From assembly GCA_017416765.1 (NCBI GenBank), contig JAFQBE010000007.1, forward strand, positions 1-35,348: 35,348 nucleotides of DNA. The letters are read 5' to 3'. The position numbers were made by a program, and so were the translations under genes. Below, piece after piece: positions 15,517 to 22,376 of this stretch. The stretch comes from Clostridia bacterium (GTDB lineage Bacteria; Bacillota; Clostridia; Oscillospirales; Acutalibacteraceae). The stretch's first letter is position 1, and every line of letters starts with the position of its first letter. The notes below the pieces were generated by a model. That model had not been told where the DNA came from and made no database searches. It was given only the letters and a program-made list of their open reading frames with translations.

Positions 15517-16008
15517 TTATATTACTTTCTCAAAACAAGCCAAAATCAAGCCCGGTTCTGTTTCAAGCCTTTTGCCTGTATCTTTATAGCCGCATTTCGT
15601 GTAGCATTTTCTGTTTTTTTCCAAATCTTCCGGGAAATCAACATACAGCTTTTTAGGTTTTTCCAAAAACCTTTCAGATTGTAATATTGCTTTTGTTGCT
15701 ATACCTTTATTTTGATATTCCGGCAAAATATACACCCTTGTAAGATAATACTTGCCTAACATCAACTTTTTAATAAACGGTGTTGAACCTTTAAGTCTGT
15801 ATAAAATACCGCCGACAATTTTTTCATCATAAAGTATTGTTAAATACAGGAAGTTGGAACTATCCAATCTGCAAAGTATATCACGCTTATCCCTCAAATA
15901 CGGGTTGCCTTCATCGTGGTACTTTTCATAAAGAGGCTGAAAGGCTTGCCGCTGAATATCTGTCAGAATATCAGCATCTTCCATTGTGGTTAATCTTAAT
16001 GAAATCAC
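15517..16008 (-). CDS. GNAT N-acetyltransferase behind a leader-peptide attenuator
   Basis: About 163 residues. The acetyl-CoA site is RVYILPEYQNKGIATKAIL (Q-N-K-G-I-A), and NRKCYTKCGYKDTGKRLE ends the GNAT fold. The N terminus LTTMEDADILTDIQRQAFQPLYEKYHDEGNPY is typical of a widespread uncharacterised Firmicutes group. The start is uncertain: GTG at 16008 is six bases after GGAGTG, whereas GTG at 16017 overlaps that ribosome site. Upstream are a terminator hairpin, a leader ORF and a perfect promoter. Control by ribosome stalling, common for resistance genes, suggests a role in inactivating a translation inhibitor; this is inference. Confidence 0.83.
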   Translation of the reverse strand: MISLRLTTMEDADILTDIQRQAFQPLYEKYHDEGNPYLRDKRDILCRLDSSNFLYLTILYDEKIVGGILYRLKGSTPFIKKLMLGKYYLTRVYILPEYQNKGIATKAILQSERFLEKPKKLYVDFPEDLEKNRKCYTKCGYKDTGKRLETEPGLILACFEKVI

Positions 16009-16024
16009 TTTAATCACTCCAAAT

Positions 16025-16060
16025 AAAAAAAACTCCCCTGATATAAAAATCAGAGGAGTT
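16025..16060 (-). terminator. Intrinsic terminator acting as attenuator
   Basis: On the minus strand a 12-bp stem (AACTCCTCTGAT with ATCAGGGGAGTT, one G-U pair) closes a 6-nt loop and is followed by eight Ts. Plus-strand arms are 16031-16042 and 16049-16060. It lies between the leader ORF stop and the GNAT ribosome site. The 5' arm can instead pair with 16110-16121 inside the leader ORF. Confidence 0.85.
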
Positions 16061-16085
16061 CCGTATAATCAATAAAGCTATATAA

Positions 16086-16160
16086 TTATAGACATATTGC
16101 GGACAAAACAACTTCTGATTTACTATACAAATTTGAATGATAAAGATAATACATTGTCAT
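16086..16160 (-). CDS. Tyrosine-rich leader peptide, 24 codons
   Basis: A short ORF starting at 16160 encodes MTMYYLYHSNLYS and then a further 11 residues ending SAICL, with stop TAA at 16086-16088. Four of the first 12 codons are TAT. AGGTGG lies five bases before the ATG. The ribosome site and start can be masked by a 10-bp stem (16160-16169 with 16099-16108, one G-U). Codons 14-17 (16110-16121) form the 5' arm of a possible antiterminator. The peptide has the features of a cis-acting stalling leader rather than a functional protein. A second ATG is at codon 3. Confidence 0.65.
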   Translation of the reverse strand: MTMYYLYHSNLYSKSEVVLSAICL

Positions 16161-16169
16161 TTTGTCCAC
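16099..16169 (-). promoter_or_regulatory. Leader RNA switch: SD-masking stem and antiterminator arm
   Basis: Two alternative pairings are visible. GUGGACAAAA (16169-16160) pairs with UUUUGUCCGC (16108-16099), hiding the leader ribosome site. AAAUCAGA-AGUU (16121-16110) pairs with the 5' terminator arm (16060-16047), eight contiguous pairs plus four with two bulged Cs. The second pairing excludes the terminator. The first encloses the antiterminator arm in a loop, so only a ribosome paused early in the ORF would free it. Confidence 0.6.
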
Positions 16170-16193
16170 CTGCCTTTCAGTAATTTTTTTGCT

Positions 16194-16222
16194 ATTATAA
16201 CAAATTGAATTTTATCTGTCAA
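16194..16222 (-). promoter_or_regulatory. Perfect sigma-A promoter of the attenuated GNAT
   Basis: On the minus strand TTGACA (16217-16222) and TATAAT (16194-16199) are separated by exactly 17 bp, a full consensus promoter. The -35 abuts the stop codon of the GH36 gene at 16223. Start of transcription is expected near 16187, giving a leader of about 160 nt up to the terminator. Confidence 0.85.
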
Positions 16223-17941
16223 TTATTCGAAATACTTTTTCCAGCTCTTGTCGGAAAGAATTTCACCCTTATCGAGGTTGAAAACAAGCTTATCGCGCTT
16301 GCCGTCTTTTTCCGTTACAACTTCAATAACGGAGCTGTTGACATATTCTGCGGAAATAATCTTTTCGTCGGTCTTTTCAAAGAACTTTCTGACAAGGGTT
16401 TGAGCAGCTTTATCATACTCGCCCGCATTGTCGGAAACGAAAAGAACATTACCGCAAAGGTTATTGATTCTGCCGAGGAGATATTTCTGCTCGTCTGTAA
16501 ACTGGAGCTTATTAAGGTGCATCAATAAAACATCGGTAAATTTAAGGTTGTTTTTACGCAGGAAGAATACATCGGGGTCGTTCATCCACACTCTGCCGTT
16601 CATATGGCGGCGGAAGATTGAATTGTTGATTGCGCTGCGGGCATTGAGCATTTCGTTTGCAACCTGAATACGGCTGTAAATCATGCCCTCATAGAAAAGG
16701 TCAACATCGCAGCTGATACGGCAGGCATCAACAACGCCCATTGCCGCACCAATCGGTACACCGCAGCCGAGAATCAGCTTATCGCCCACACATTCGCGAA
16801 GGAAAGCCATAGCGTCGCACATGATTTCGCCGCGGCTCTTGCCGTGTCTGGGTTTGATACACTGGCTGTAGAGGAAGTCGAGCTTTACCATATCGTAGCC
16901 CCAATCGTTGAGTACGGTATCGAAAACCTGCTTGATATATGCTCTTGCTTCTTCGTTATAAATATCGAAGGTATATGCGCCGCCCCATGCAACACAACCT
17001 ATCATGGGCTTGCCGTTGGTATCCTGAATCAGCCAATCGGGGTGTTCCTTTGCCATGCGTGAAATCTTCTGACAGTTGAAGGGAGCAAGCCATATACCGG
17101 CTTTATAGCCCTTTTCGTGAATTTTATCGGCAATATACTTCATACCGTTGGGGAACTTTGTAGGGTTGGGATCGAGCCAATCGCCGATATAGGTTTCATA
17201 ACCGTCATCAATCTGGAAGATATTTACCTGGTCCTTATACGGGTCAAGTCCGTCAAGGTCACGCAGGATAATGTTTTCGTCAATATCCTGGAAGTAGTTG
17301 TACCAGGATGTGTAGCCGCTCATTGTACCGTGTCTTGTTTCGGGCATATCCCACATACCGAAGTAGTTATCAAAAACTTCTTCATAGCCGCCTTCAAAAT
17401 ATACAATATCGAAAACCTCAAGCGGTTCGGTTACAACCTTGCCGAGAAGGTCCTTTGTAAAATAAAAACGGTTTTCGTTCATCTTTACCTTAAAAATGGT
17501 AAAGCCTGTTTTTTCGGTAAGTGAACCCCAGAGCCTGACATTTTCGCCGTTTCTGATATAGGTATAGCAATGGCTGTGGAATTCGCCGGGCTTTTCGGAA
17601 TACTTTACAATCCATTCATCGCCCGTTTTTCTTACCATGCCTTTTGTATATTCGGAAATATTTGCAAGCTTGATGCAGCCGCGCATAATTTCATCGGCAA
17701 GGTACTCCCTTGTCTTTGTCCAGGACTGATAACCGTTGCCGAAAAATCTGTCACCCTTTTTGAATTCATAAGGCATTTCGGAATAAAACTCAACAAGCTC
17801 AATCATTTTCTTAGGAACAAGCGTTACCTTATAACGGTTGCCTGTTTCTTCAACGCTGATGCTGTATGCATCGGTATCAAGCTCATGCGAGGTAAACTCC
17901 TTACCGCCGAACTTATATTTTACGGTATACTTTTTATTCAT
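16223..17941 (-). CDS. GH36-type alpha-galactosidase
   Basis: A 572-residue cytoplasmic enzyme of the GH36/clan GH-D type. The TIM barrel has FQIDDGYE, KAGIWLAPF and DMVKLDFLYS, with D355 the predicted nucleophile, and CRISCDVD with D412 the candidate acid/base. It is shorter than the 720-residue classical GH36 enzymes and resembles the compact clostridial forms, so the donor sugar (galactose, or N-acetylgalactosamine) is not certain. AAGGGGAT lies before the ATG, and TTGCTA-17-TATTAT sits upstream. It appears to be a single-gene unit; no transporter is adjacent. Confidence 0.82.
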   Translation of the reverse strand: MNKKYTVKYKFGGKEFTSHELDTDAYSISVEETGNRYKVTLVPKKMIELVEFYSEMPYEFKKGDRFFGNGYQSWTKTREYLADEIMRGCIKLANISEYTKGMVRKTGDEWIVKYSEKPGEFHSHCYTYIRNGENVRLWGSLTEKTGFTIFKVKMNENRFYFTKDLLGKVVTEPLEVFDIVYFEGGYEEVFDNYFGMWDMPETRHGTMSGYTSWYNYFQDIDENIILRDLDGLDPYKDQVNIFQIDDGYETYIGDWLDPNPTKFPNGMKYIADKIHEKGYKAGIWLAPFNCQKISRMAKEHPDWLIQDTNGKPMIGCVAWGGAYTFDIYNEEARAYIKQVFDTVLNDWGYDMVKLDFLYSQCIKPRHGKSRGEIMCDAMAFLRECVGDKLILGCGVPIGAAMGVVDACRISCDVDLFYEGMIYSRIQVANEMLNARSAINNSIFRRHMNGRVWMNDPDVFFLRKNNLKFTDVLLMHLNKLQFTDEQKYLLGRINNLCGNVLFVSDNAGEYDKAAQTLVRKFFEKTDEKIISAEYVNSSVIEVVTEKDGKRDKLVFNLDKGEILSDKSWKKYFE

Positions 17942-17972
17942 TTATGTATCCCCTTTCGGTACTGATGCTTAT

Positions 17973-18001
17973 ATAATAACAGAAATATATAGTTTTAGCA
18001 A
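17973..18001 (-). promoter_or_regulatory. Promoter for the GH36 gene
   Basis: Minus-strand TTGCTA (17996-18001) and TATTAT (17973-17978) with a 17-bp spacer, about 30 bp upstream of the start codon. Confidence 0.5.
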
Positions 18002-18006
18002 CTGCA

Positions 18007-18041
18007 AAATAAAATAAAGAAACAGCGTAAACTGTTTCTTT
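18007..18041 (-). terminator. Intrinsic terminator of the divergent-PAP2 gene
   Basis: A perfect 10-bp stem (plus-strand arms 18016-18025 and 18032-18041) with a 6-nt loop. On the minus strand it is followed by ATTTTATTTTG. It lies 22 bp beyond the stop codon at 18063. Confidence 0.65.
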
Positions 18042-18062
18042 ACAAAAAATATCAAAGTGTAA

Positions 18063-18521
18063 TTATGCAAGGAAATTAAAGACTCGTACCATAAGGTAAG
18101 CAACAGTAAATCCTACAACAAAACCGCCGCCGATTTCGGGTAGCGTATGACCCTCAACCTTTTTAAGATCTTCGGTATCTCTGCCGTAAACTTTATCGCG
18201 CAGGCTGTTGAAAGCATCTGTCAGGTAGCTGATGGGAAGGCGGACTTTAAAAGCATCAAACATAACTATAAAAGCAAACACACCTGCAACAGCAAAAACA
18301 TCTGAAGTCCAACCGCTGTGCAGACCTACGGAAGCAGCAAGCGAAATAACCGTAGCAGTATGTGAGCTTGGCATACCGCCGAGTTTGAACAAAGTATCAA
18401 TAGTAACCTTTTCGCCCTTAATACCCTTTGATTTTGCGACAGCATATTTTACAGAATTGATAATAACCTTTAAAAGTTGAGCTGTAAACCAAGCAAGTAT
18501 GCAGATTATAATGATTCTCAT
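18063..18521 (-). CDS. Divergent PAP2 family membrane protein (DUF212)
   Basis: A 152-residue integral membrane protein with KLGGMPSSHTATVISLAAS, the hallmark of the divergent PAP2 group (YuiD-like) related to acid phosphatase/vanadium haloperoxidase enzymes. Hydrophobic segments run at about residues 1-20, 50-70, 75-95 and 128-150. EGHTLPEIGGGFVVG is the second conserved block. It may dephosphorylate a lipid or isoprenoid phosphate, but family function is not established. AAGGAAA lies before the ATG. It is divergent from the acyl-CoA synthetase gene. Confidence 0.85.
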   Translation of the reverse strand: MRIIIICILAWFTAQLLKVIINSVKYAVAKSKGIKGEKVTIDTLFKLGGMPSSHTATVISLAASVGLHSGWTSDVFAVAGVFAFIVMFDAFKVRLPISYLTDAFNSLRDKVYGRDTEDLKKVEGHTLPEIGGGFVVGFTVAYLMVRVFNFLA

Positions 18522-18566
18522 TTCTATGTTTCCTTAACCTTTTGATAATATTGTTTCAAGTTTGTT

Positions 18567-18623
18567 AACATTTTATCTAATGTTACAATAAATTAACAAC
18601 AATTTCAAGAGATAATCTTGAAA
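18567..18623. promoter_or_regulatory. Two inverted repeats in the DUF212/acyl-CoA synthetase intergene
   Basis: TAACATT (18567-18573) and AATGTTA (18580-18586) form a dyad with a 6-bp spacer. TTTCAAGA (18603-18610) and TCTTGAAA (18616-18623) form a second dyad with a 5-bp spacer. The second overlaps the -35 of the plus-strand promoter, as expected of a repressor operator. The rest of 18522-18772 is AT-rich and shows no gene. Confidence 0.4.
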
Positions 18624-18646
18624 AAAATAAAAATTTGTGATAAAAT
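18618..18646 (+). promoter_or_regulatory. Promoter for the acyl-CoA synthetase gene
   Basis: TTGAAA (18618-18623) and TAAAAT (18641-18646) with a 17-bp spacer. The predicted 5' leader is about 120 nt, long for a simple promoter. Confidence 0.5.
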
Positions 18647-18772
18647 GTTCATAAATTATTAAATTTTTCTTAATTTCTACTTTATCAAGCTTTAAAGCCC
18701 TGGTTTTATTTTGCCAATTTCATCAGCAATAATCATTAATTACGGAATGAAAAAGCAAGGAGAGAAACAACA

Positions 18773-20416
18773 TTGAAGAAAAACATTAACATGGGTAACC
18801 CGAATGTACCCGACTACAAAACGCTCAAGGAAATAATTATCAAGGGTACTGAAAGCGGCGGCGATATGAAGCAATACGCTTTCATGGACAAGAAAACCCA
18901 GACTGAGCAAACCCGCACCTTTAACCAGACATGGCGCGAAATCTGCGGCATCAGCACATATTTTTATTCTCTCGGTCTTGAAAACCATGCTAAAATTGCA
19001 ATTGTTGCTGACAATTCCTTCGACTGGATGATTGCCTACTACGCAACGCTTGTCGGCGGCAACATTTCCGTACCGATGGACTGCAAGCTCCCCGCTGACG
19101 ATATTTCTGACCAGATTATCCGCTGCGGCTGCGACGCACTTGTTTATTCAGACAAATATGCAAGCATGGCCGAAGCATTCAAGGCTGACCCTGCTATTCC
19201 GGTAAAACACTATTTAAGTATTGACGAATTTGAAAACTATAAACAAATCGGCTACAAGCTTTTTGACGAAGGCTGTACAGCAGCGATTGACGCTCAAGTC
19301 AAGGCAGATGACCTGGCATGTATTGTATACACATCAGGTACAACAGGCAAAAGCAAGGGTGTTATGCTCACACACTACAATATTGCAAGCAACTGTACCG
19401 CTTCCACCCGCGTAATTTCGGGCAAGCACGCTATCGGCTTCCTGCCCCTTAACCATACATACGCTTGGGTCAGCGCACTTTTTGCCTGTTACATTCTCAA
19501 CGAATGGGGTTACCTTTGCGAAAGCATAAAAACCATTCAGGCAGATATGAAGAGTCAGCACCCCTACAACCTTTCAGGTGTTCCGCTTGTTGTTGAAACA
19601 ATTTACAAGCGTATCTGGAGAACTGCAAAAAGCACAGGCAGAGAAGAAATACTCAAAAAGGGTCTTAAAATCAGCAATACACTTATGAAGTTCGGCATTG
19701 ACAGACGCCGTAAGATTTTCAAGACTATTATTGACAACCTCGGCGGCAACCTTTCAATGATTGTCTGCGGCGGTGCTAACCTTGACCCAAAATACGAACT
19801 CGGCATGCGCGAGTTCGGTATTGAAGTATACAACGGCTACGGTATGACAGAATGCTCCCCCGCCGTTACCTGCAACCGCCCCGGTGCACACAAGCCCGGC
19901 AGCGTAGGCAAGCCCCTCGGCTGCTGTGAAATCAAAATAAACAACCCCGACGAAGAAGGTGTCGGCGAAATCTATGTTAAGGGTACAAATGTAATGGCAG
20001 GATATTACAATGACCCTGAAGCTACCGCAGCCGCATTTGACGGCGAATGGCTCAAAACCGGTGACCACGGCAGAATTGACGAAGACGGCTTCCTGTTCAT
20101 GGTCGGCAGAAAGAAGAACCTTATCTGCCTTTCAAACGGTAAAAATGTTTCTCCCGAAGAGATTGAAGACAAGCTTTCACAGCAGATTGAATACATTCAG
20201 GAAGTTCTTGTATACGATGAAAACGAGCAGATTATTGCCGAGCTTTTCCTCAACGAAGAAGAATACCCTGATGCACGTGAACGCTTAAAGGCTGACATGA
20301 AAAAATTCAACAACGGCATGGCATCCTTCAAGCGTATTAACAAAACCATTGTACGCGACACCGAATTCCCAAAAACAACAACACTTAAAATTGTTCGCAA
20401 ATATATGCAGAAATAA
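18773..20416 (+). CDS. Long-chain acyl-CoA synthetase (AMP-forming ligase)
   Basis: A 547-residue ANL-superfamily enzyme. The P-loop is YTSGTTGKSKGVMLTH, the acyl-adenylate motif is NGYGMTECSPAV, and the hinge region is WLKTGDHGRIDEDGFLFMVGRKKN. A C-terminal lysine is present in FPKTTTLKIVRKYM. It activates a carboxylic acid, most likely a fatty acid, with ATP and CoA. No acyltransferase domain is attached. The TTG start at 18773 follows AAGGAG by ten bases; the next in-frame ATG is too far away. Codons are strongly C-ended (AAC, GAC, TAC), suggesting good expression. A clear terminator follows. Confidence 0.85.
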   Translation: MKKNINMGNPNVPDYKTLKEIIIKGTESGGDMKQYAFMDKKTQTEQTRTFNQTWREICGISTYFYSLGLENHAKIAIVADNSFDWMIAYYATLVGGNISVPMDCKLPADDISDQIIRCGCDALVYSDKYASMAEAFKADPAIPVKHYLSIDEFENYKQIGYKLFDEGCTAAIDAQVKADDLACIVYTSGTTGKSKGVMLTHYNIASNCTASTRVISGKHAIGFLPLNHTYAWVSALFACYILNEWGYLCESIKTIQADMKSQHPYNLSGVPLVVETIYKRIWRTAKSTGREEILKKGLKISNTLMKFGIDRRRKIFKTIIDNLGGNLSMIVCGGANLDPKYELGMREFGIEVYNGYGMTECSPAVTCNRPGAHKPGSVGKPLGCCEIKINNPDEEGVGEIYVKGTNVMAGYYNDPEATAAAFDGEWLKTGDHGRIDEDGFLFMVGRKKNLICLSNGKNVSPEEIEDKLSQQIEYIQEVLVYDENEQIIAELFLNEEEYPDARERLKADMKKFNNGMASFKRINKTIVRDTEFPKTTTLKIVRKYMQK

Positions 20417-20422
20417 TAAGCA

Positions 20423-20464
20423 AACAAGCCAACACAGGAAAGAATCTGCGTTGGCTTGTTTTTA
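20423..20464 (+). terminator. Intrinsic terminator after the acyl-CoA synthetase gene
   Basis: An 11-bp stem AACAAGCCAAC (20423-20433) with GTTGGCTTGTT (20450-20460), followed by a T-run. It overlaps the 3' end of the convergent histidine phosphatase gene. Confidence 0.85.
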
Positions 20465-21145
20465 TAACAATGTAAAATGTGAACTGTCGTTAATACAGCC
20501 AAAAACTGTATCGCCCCACTTATTGGTACCCGGTTTATAGTAAATAACGCGAGTGACACCTGTGTTATATATATCAACATCAAACACGGGCTTTGTTTTG
20601 TCAAGCCCCATAATAAGCAGGATTACATTGGTTAAAAACGCTGCATGGCTGACAATTGCAACCTTTTCGCCGTTTTTATAGCGCGCACGCATATAGTCAA
20701 TAACCGACTGCGCCCTTGCATAAACATTTTCGGGTGTTTCGTGCTTATCGTAGCGCATACGGGTCAACTCATAATCCGCACCCTCGGCATACTGTACAAG
20801 TGGATAAATTTCACGCAGCTCATCAATTTCAACACCTGTATACTCTAAAGGAATACCGACTTCGCAAAGCTCCGGCATAATATACAGCAGCTTTTCCTTC
20901 GGTTGACGCTTTGCAATTTCAGCCGCTGTGCGCGTTGTACGAAGCATGGCACTTGAATAAAAGGCATCAAAATCAGTATTCTTATAAAATTCACCTGCGG
21001 CAACAGCCTGCGCTATACCCTTTTCAGTTAACACAGGGTCAACCGCTTCTTTAAGCGTAAGGTCTGTTCTGCCGCCGTAGCCTGCGTTACCAACGCTTTC
21101 ACCGTGTCGGATTAAATAAAGCTCAAGTTCAATTACAGGTTCCAT
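20462..21145 (-). CDS. Histidine phosphatase family protein
   Basis: About 227 residues of the phosphoglycerate mutase-like superfamily. LYLIRHGESVGNAG carries the phospho-accepting histidine, FDAFYSSAMLRTTRTA the second arginine, and KVAIVSHAAFLTNVIL the second catalytic histidine. The 60-residue insertion before it fits a small-molecule phosphatase rather than glycolytic mutase; the substrate is unknown. The start could be ATG 21145 or TTG 21151, the latter overlapping the butyrate kinase stop and lying closer to AAGGAT. Coupling to butyrate kinase is likely. Confidence 0.87.
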   Translation of the reverse strand: MEPVIELELYLIRHGESVGNAGYGGRTDLTLKEAVDPVLTEKGIAQAVAAGEFYKNTDFDAFYSSAMLRTTRTAAEIAKRQPKEKLLYIMPELCEVGIPLEYTGVEIDELREIYPLVQYAEGADYELTRMRYDKHETPENVYARAQSVIDYMRARYKNGEKVAIVSHAAFLTNVILLIMGLDKTKPVFDVDIYNTGVTRVIYYKPGTNKWGDTVFGCINDSSHFTLL

Positions 21146-21147
21146 AA

Positions 21148-22206
21148 TCAATATATCCTTGCTTCTTCTTCACCGTTGAGTACACGCAAAGCGCCCTGAG
21201 CGAGTGAAAGAAGTTCATTTTCGCCTGCAAGTACCATAACAGGTGCAATTTTTTCAACATATTTTTTAATTTCGGCAACAAGACGCTCTGAATAAGCCAT
21301 TCCGCCTGTAAGAACAATAGCATCAACATCAAATTCCAGAACTGCGGCAAGCGAACCGATATTTTTTGCAAGCTGATAAGCCATTGCTTTAAAAATCAAC
21401 ATTGCAGCTTCATCATTATCGTCAAATGCTCTGTCAACAACGCTCTTGAAATCCTTAGTACCAAGGTATGAATAAACACCTGCTTTGGTACTGATTGTTT
21501 TAATTACTTCCTCCTTACTCATACCGGAGAAGCAATAATCAATAAGCTGGTACACAGGTAATGCGCCGCCTCTGTCCATAGCAAAGCAGCCTTCATCGTA
21601 AAGATTAAAAAGGTCTACTGCTCTGCCCTGCTTATGCGCTACGGCGGTTACACCGCCGCCCATGTGAGCAACAACAAAGTTACAGGTATCGTAAGTTTTG
21701 CCGAGCATTTCTGCAGCCTTGCGCGCTGTGCTGCGATGATTAAGTGCGTGGAACATGCTGCGTCGGTTCATACCGTTAAAGCCGGTAACACGTGCAACGT
21801 CTGTAAGCTCGTCAACAGAAACGGGGTCTACAAAAAACGCGGGTACATCCGTACCTTTTGTAAGCTCCCAAGCAAGCAACGGACCTAAATTAGAGGCATG
21901 TTCATGCACAGGAGAATGTTTCATGGTATCAACAACATTTTCATCAACAACATATGTTCCTGCAACAACAGGCTTTGTAAAGCCGCCCCTTGCGCTTACG
22001 GCATCAAGCTCGCTGATATGGTAGCCTGCATCTTCAAGTATGTCGTGAATAATGTTCATACGGTAGTCAAGCTGGTCAAGAACATGATGAAAATGAGCCA
22101 GGTCTTCTACACTATGGTTAATAGACTGGGTGTATACGGGGGTTTCTTTTTCGTAAATTGCGATTTTAGTGGAAGTTGAGCCGGGATTAATTACCAGTAC
22201 TTTCAC
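21148..22206 (-). CDS. buk: Butyrate kinase
   Basis: The 352-residue protein beginning at GTG 22206 reads VKVLVINPGSTSTKIAIYE, the acetokinase-family phosphate-1 signature. AHMGGGVTAVAHKQGR and ALPVYQLIDYCFSG follow, as in butyrate and branched-chain fatty acid kinases. It interconverts butyrate plus ATP with butyryl phosphate. AGGAGG lies seven bases before this GTG; the frame is open upstream to 22254, but that extension lacks a family match and contains the ribosome site. The phosphotransbutyrylase partner (ptb) is not in this window. Confidence 0.92.
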   Translation of the reverse strand: MKVLVINPGSTSTKIAIYEKETPVYTQSINHSVEDLAHFHHVLDQLDYRMNIIHDILEDAGYHISELDAVSARGGFTKPVVAGTYVVDENVVDTMKHSPVHEHASNLGPLLAWELTKGTDVPAFFVDPVSVDELTDVARVTGFNGMNRRSMFHALNHRSTARKAAEMLGKTYDTCNFVVAHMGGGVTAVAHKQGRAVDLFNLYDEGCFAMDRGGALPVYQLIDYCFSGMSKEEVIKTISTKAGVYSYLGTKDFKSVVDRAFDDNDEAAMLIFKAMAYQLAKNIGSLAAVLEFDVDAIVLTGGMAYSERLVAEIKKYVEKIAPVMVLAGENELLSLAQGALRVLNGEEEARIY

Positions 22207-22225
22207 ACGAAATCCTCCTAAAAAC

Positions 22226-22239
22226 AGAATAATTATTCT
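22226..22239. promoter_or_regulatory. 14-bp palindrome in the buk leader
   Basis: AGAATAATTATTCT is a perfect palindrome between the predicted buk -10 and its ribosome site, a position suited to a repressor. It is only loosely like Fur/PerR boxes, and the AT-rich context makes chance occurrence possible. Confidence 0.3.
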
Positions 22240-22262
22240 TTTATACAAAAACAATTATCTAC

Positions 22263-22291
22263 AGTTTATAAATATTTTATAAATTTGTCAA
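22263..22291 (-). promoter_or_regulatory. Promoter for buk
   Basis: Minus-strand TTGACA (22286-22291) and TAAACT (22263-22268) with a 17-bp spacer. Its -35 lies one base from the -35 of the divergent ZIP transporter promoter. Confidence 0.6.
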
Positions 22292-22292
22292 G

Positions 22293-22320
22293 TTGATTTC
22301 ACGCAAAATTATGGTAAAAT
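22293..22320 (+). promoter_or_regulatory. Promoter for the ZIP transporter gene
   Basis: TTGATT (22293-22298) and TAAAAT (22315-22320) with a 16-bp spacer, about 57 bp before the start codon, back to back with the buk promoter. Confidence 0.55.
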
Positions 22321-22376
22321 AGAAAATAAAGGTAACTTAAAACACCACATTAACATAAGATAGGAACGGTGATATT

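Noticed and set aside
197-16017. Integron-like cassette array
   Set aside because: Genes overlap by four bases and no attC-like site recurs between them; no integrase is present.
16025-16222. T-box or amino-acid riboswitch
   Set aside because: The leader is too short, and no T-box sequence or antiterminator bulge is present. The pairing scheme depends on a translated leader ORF.
17117-17965. Plus-strand open frames opposite the GH36 gene
   Set aside because: They mirror a confidently identified gene and have no ribosome sites or recognisable domains.
22207-22254. N-terminal extension of butyrate kinase
   Set aside because: The extension contains the AGGAGG ribosome site for the GTG at 22206, where family similarity begins.
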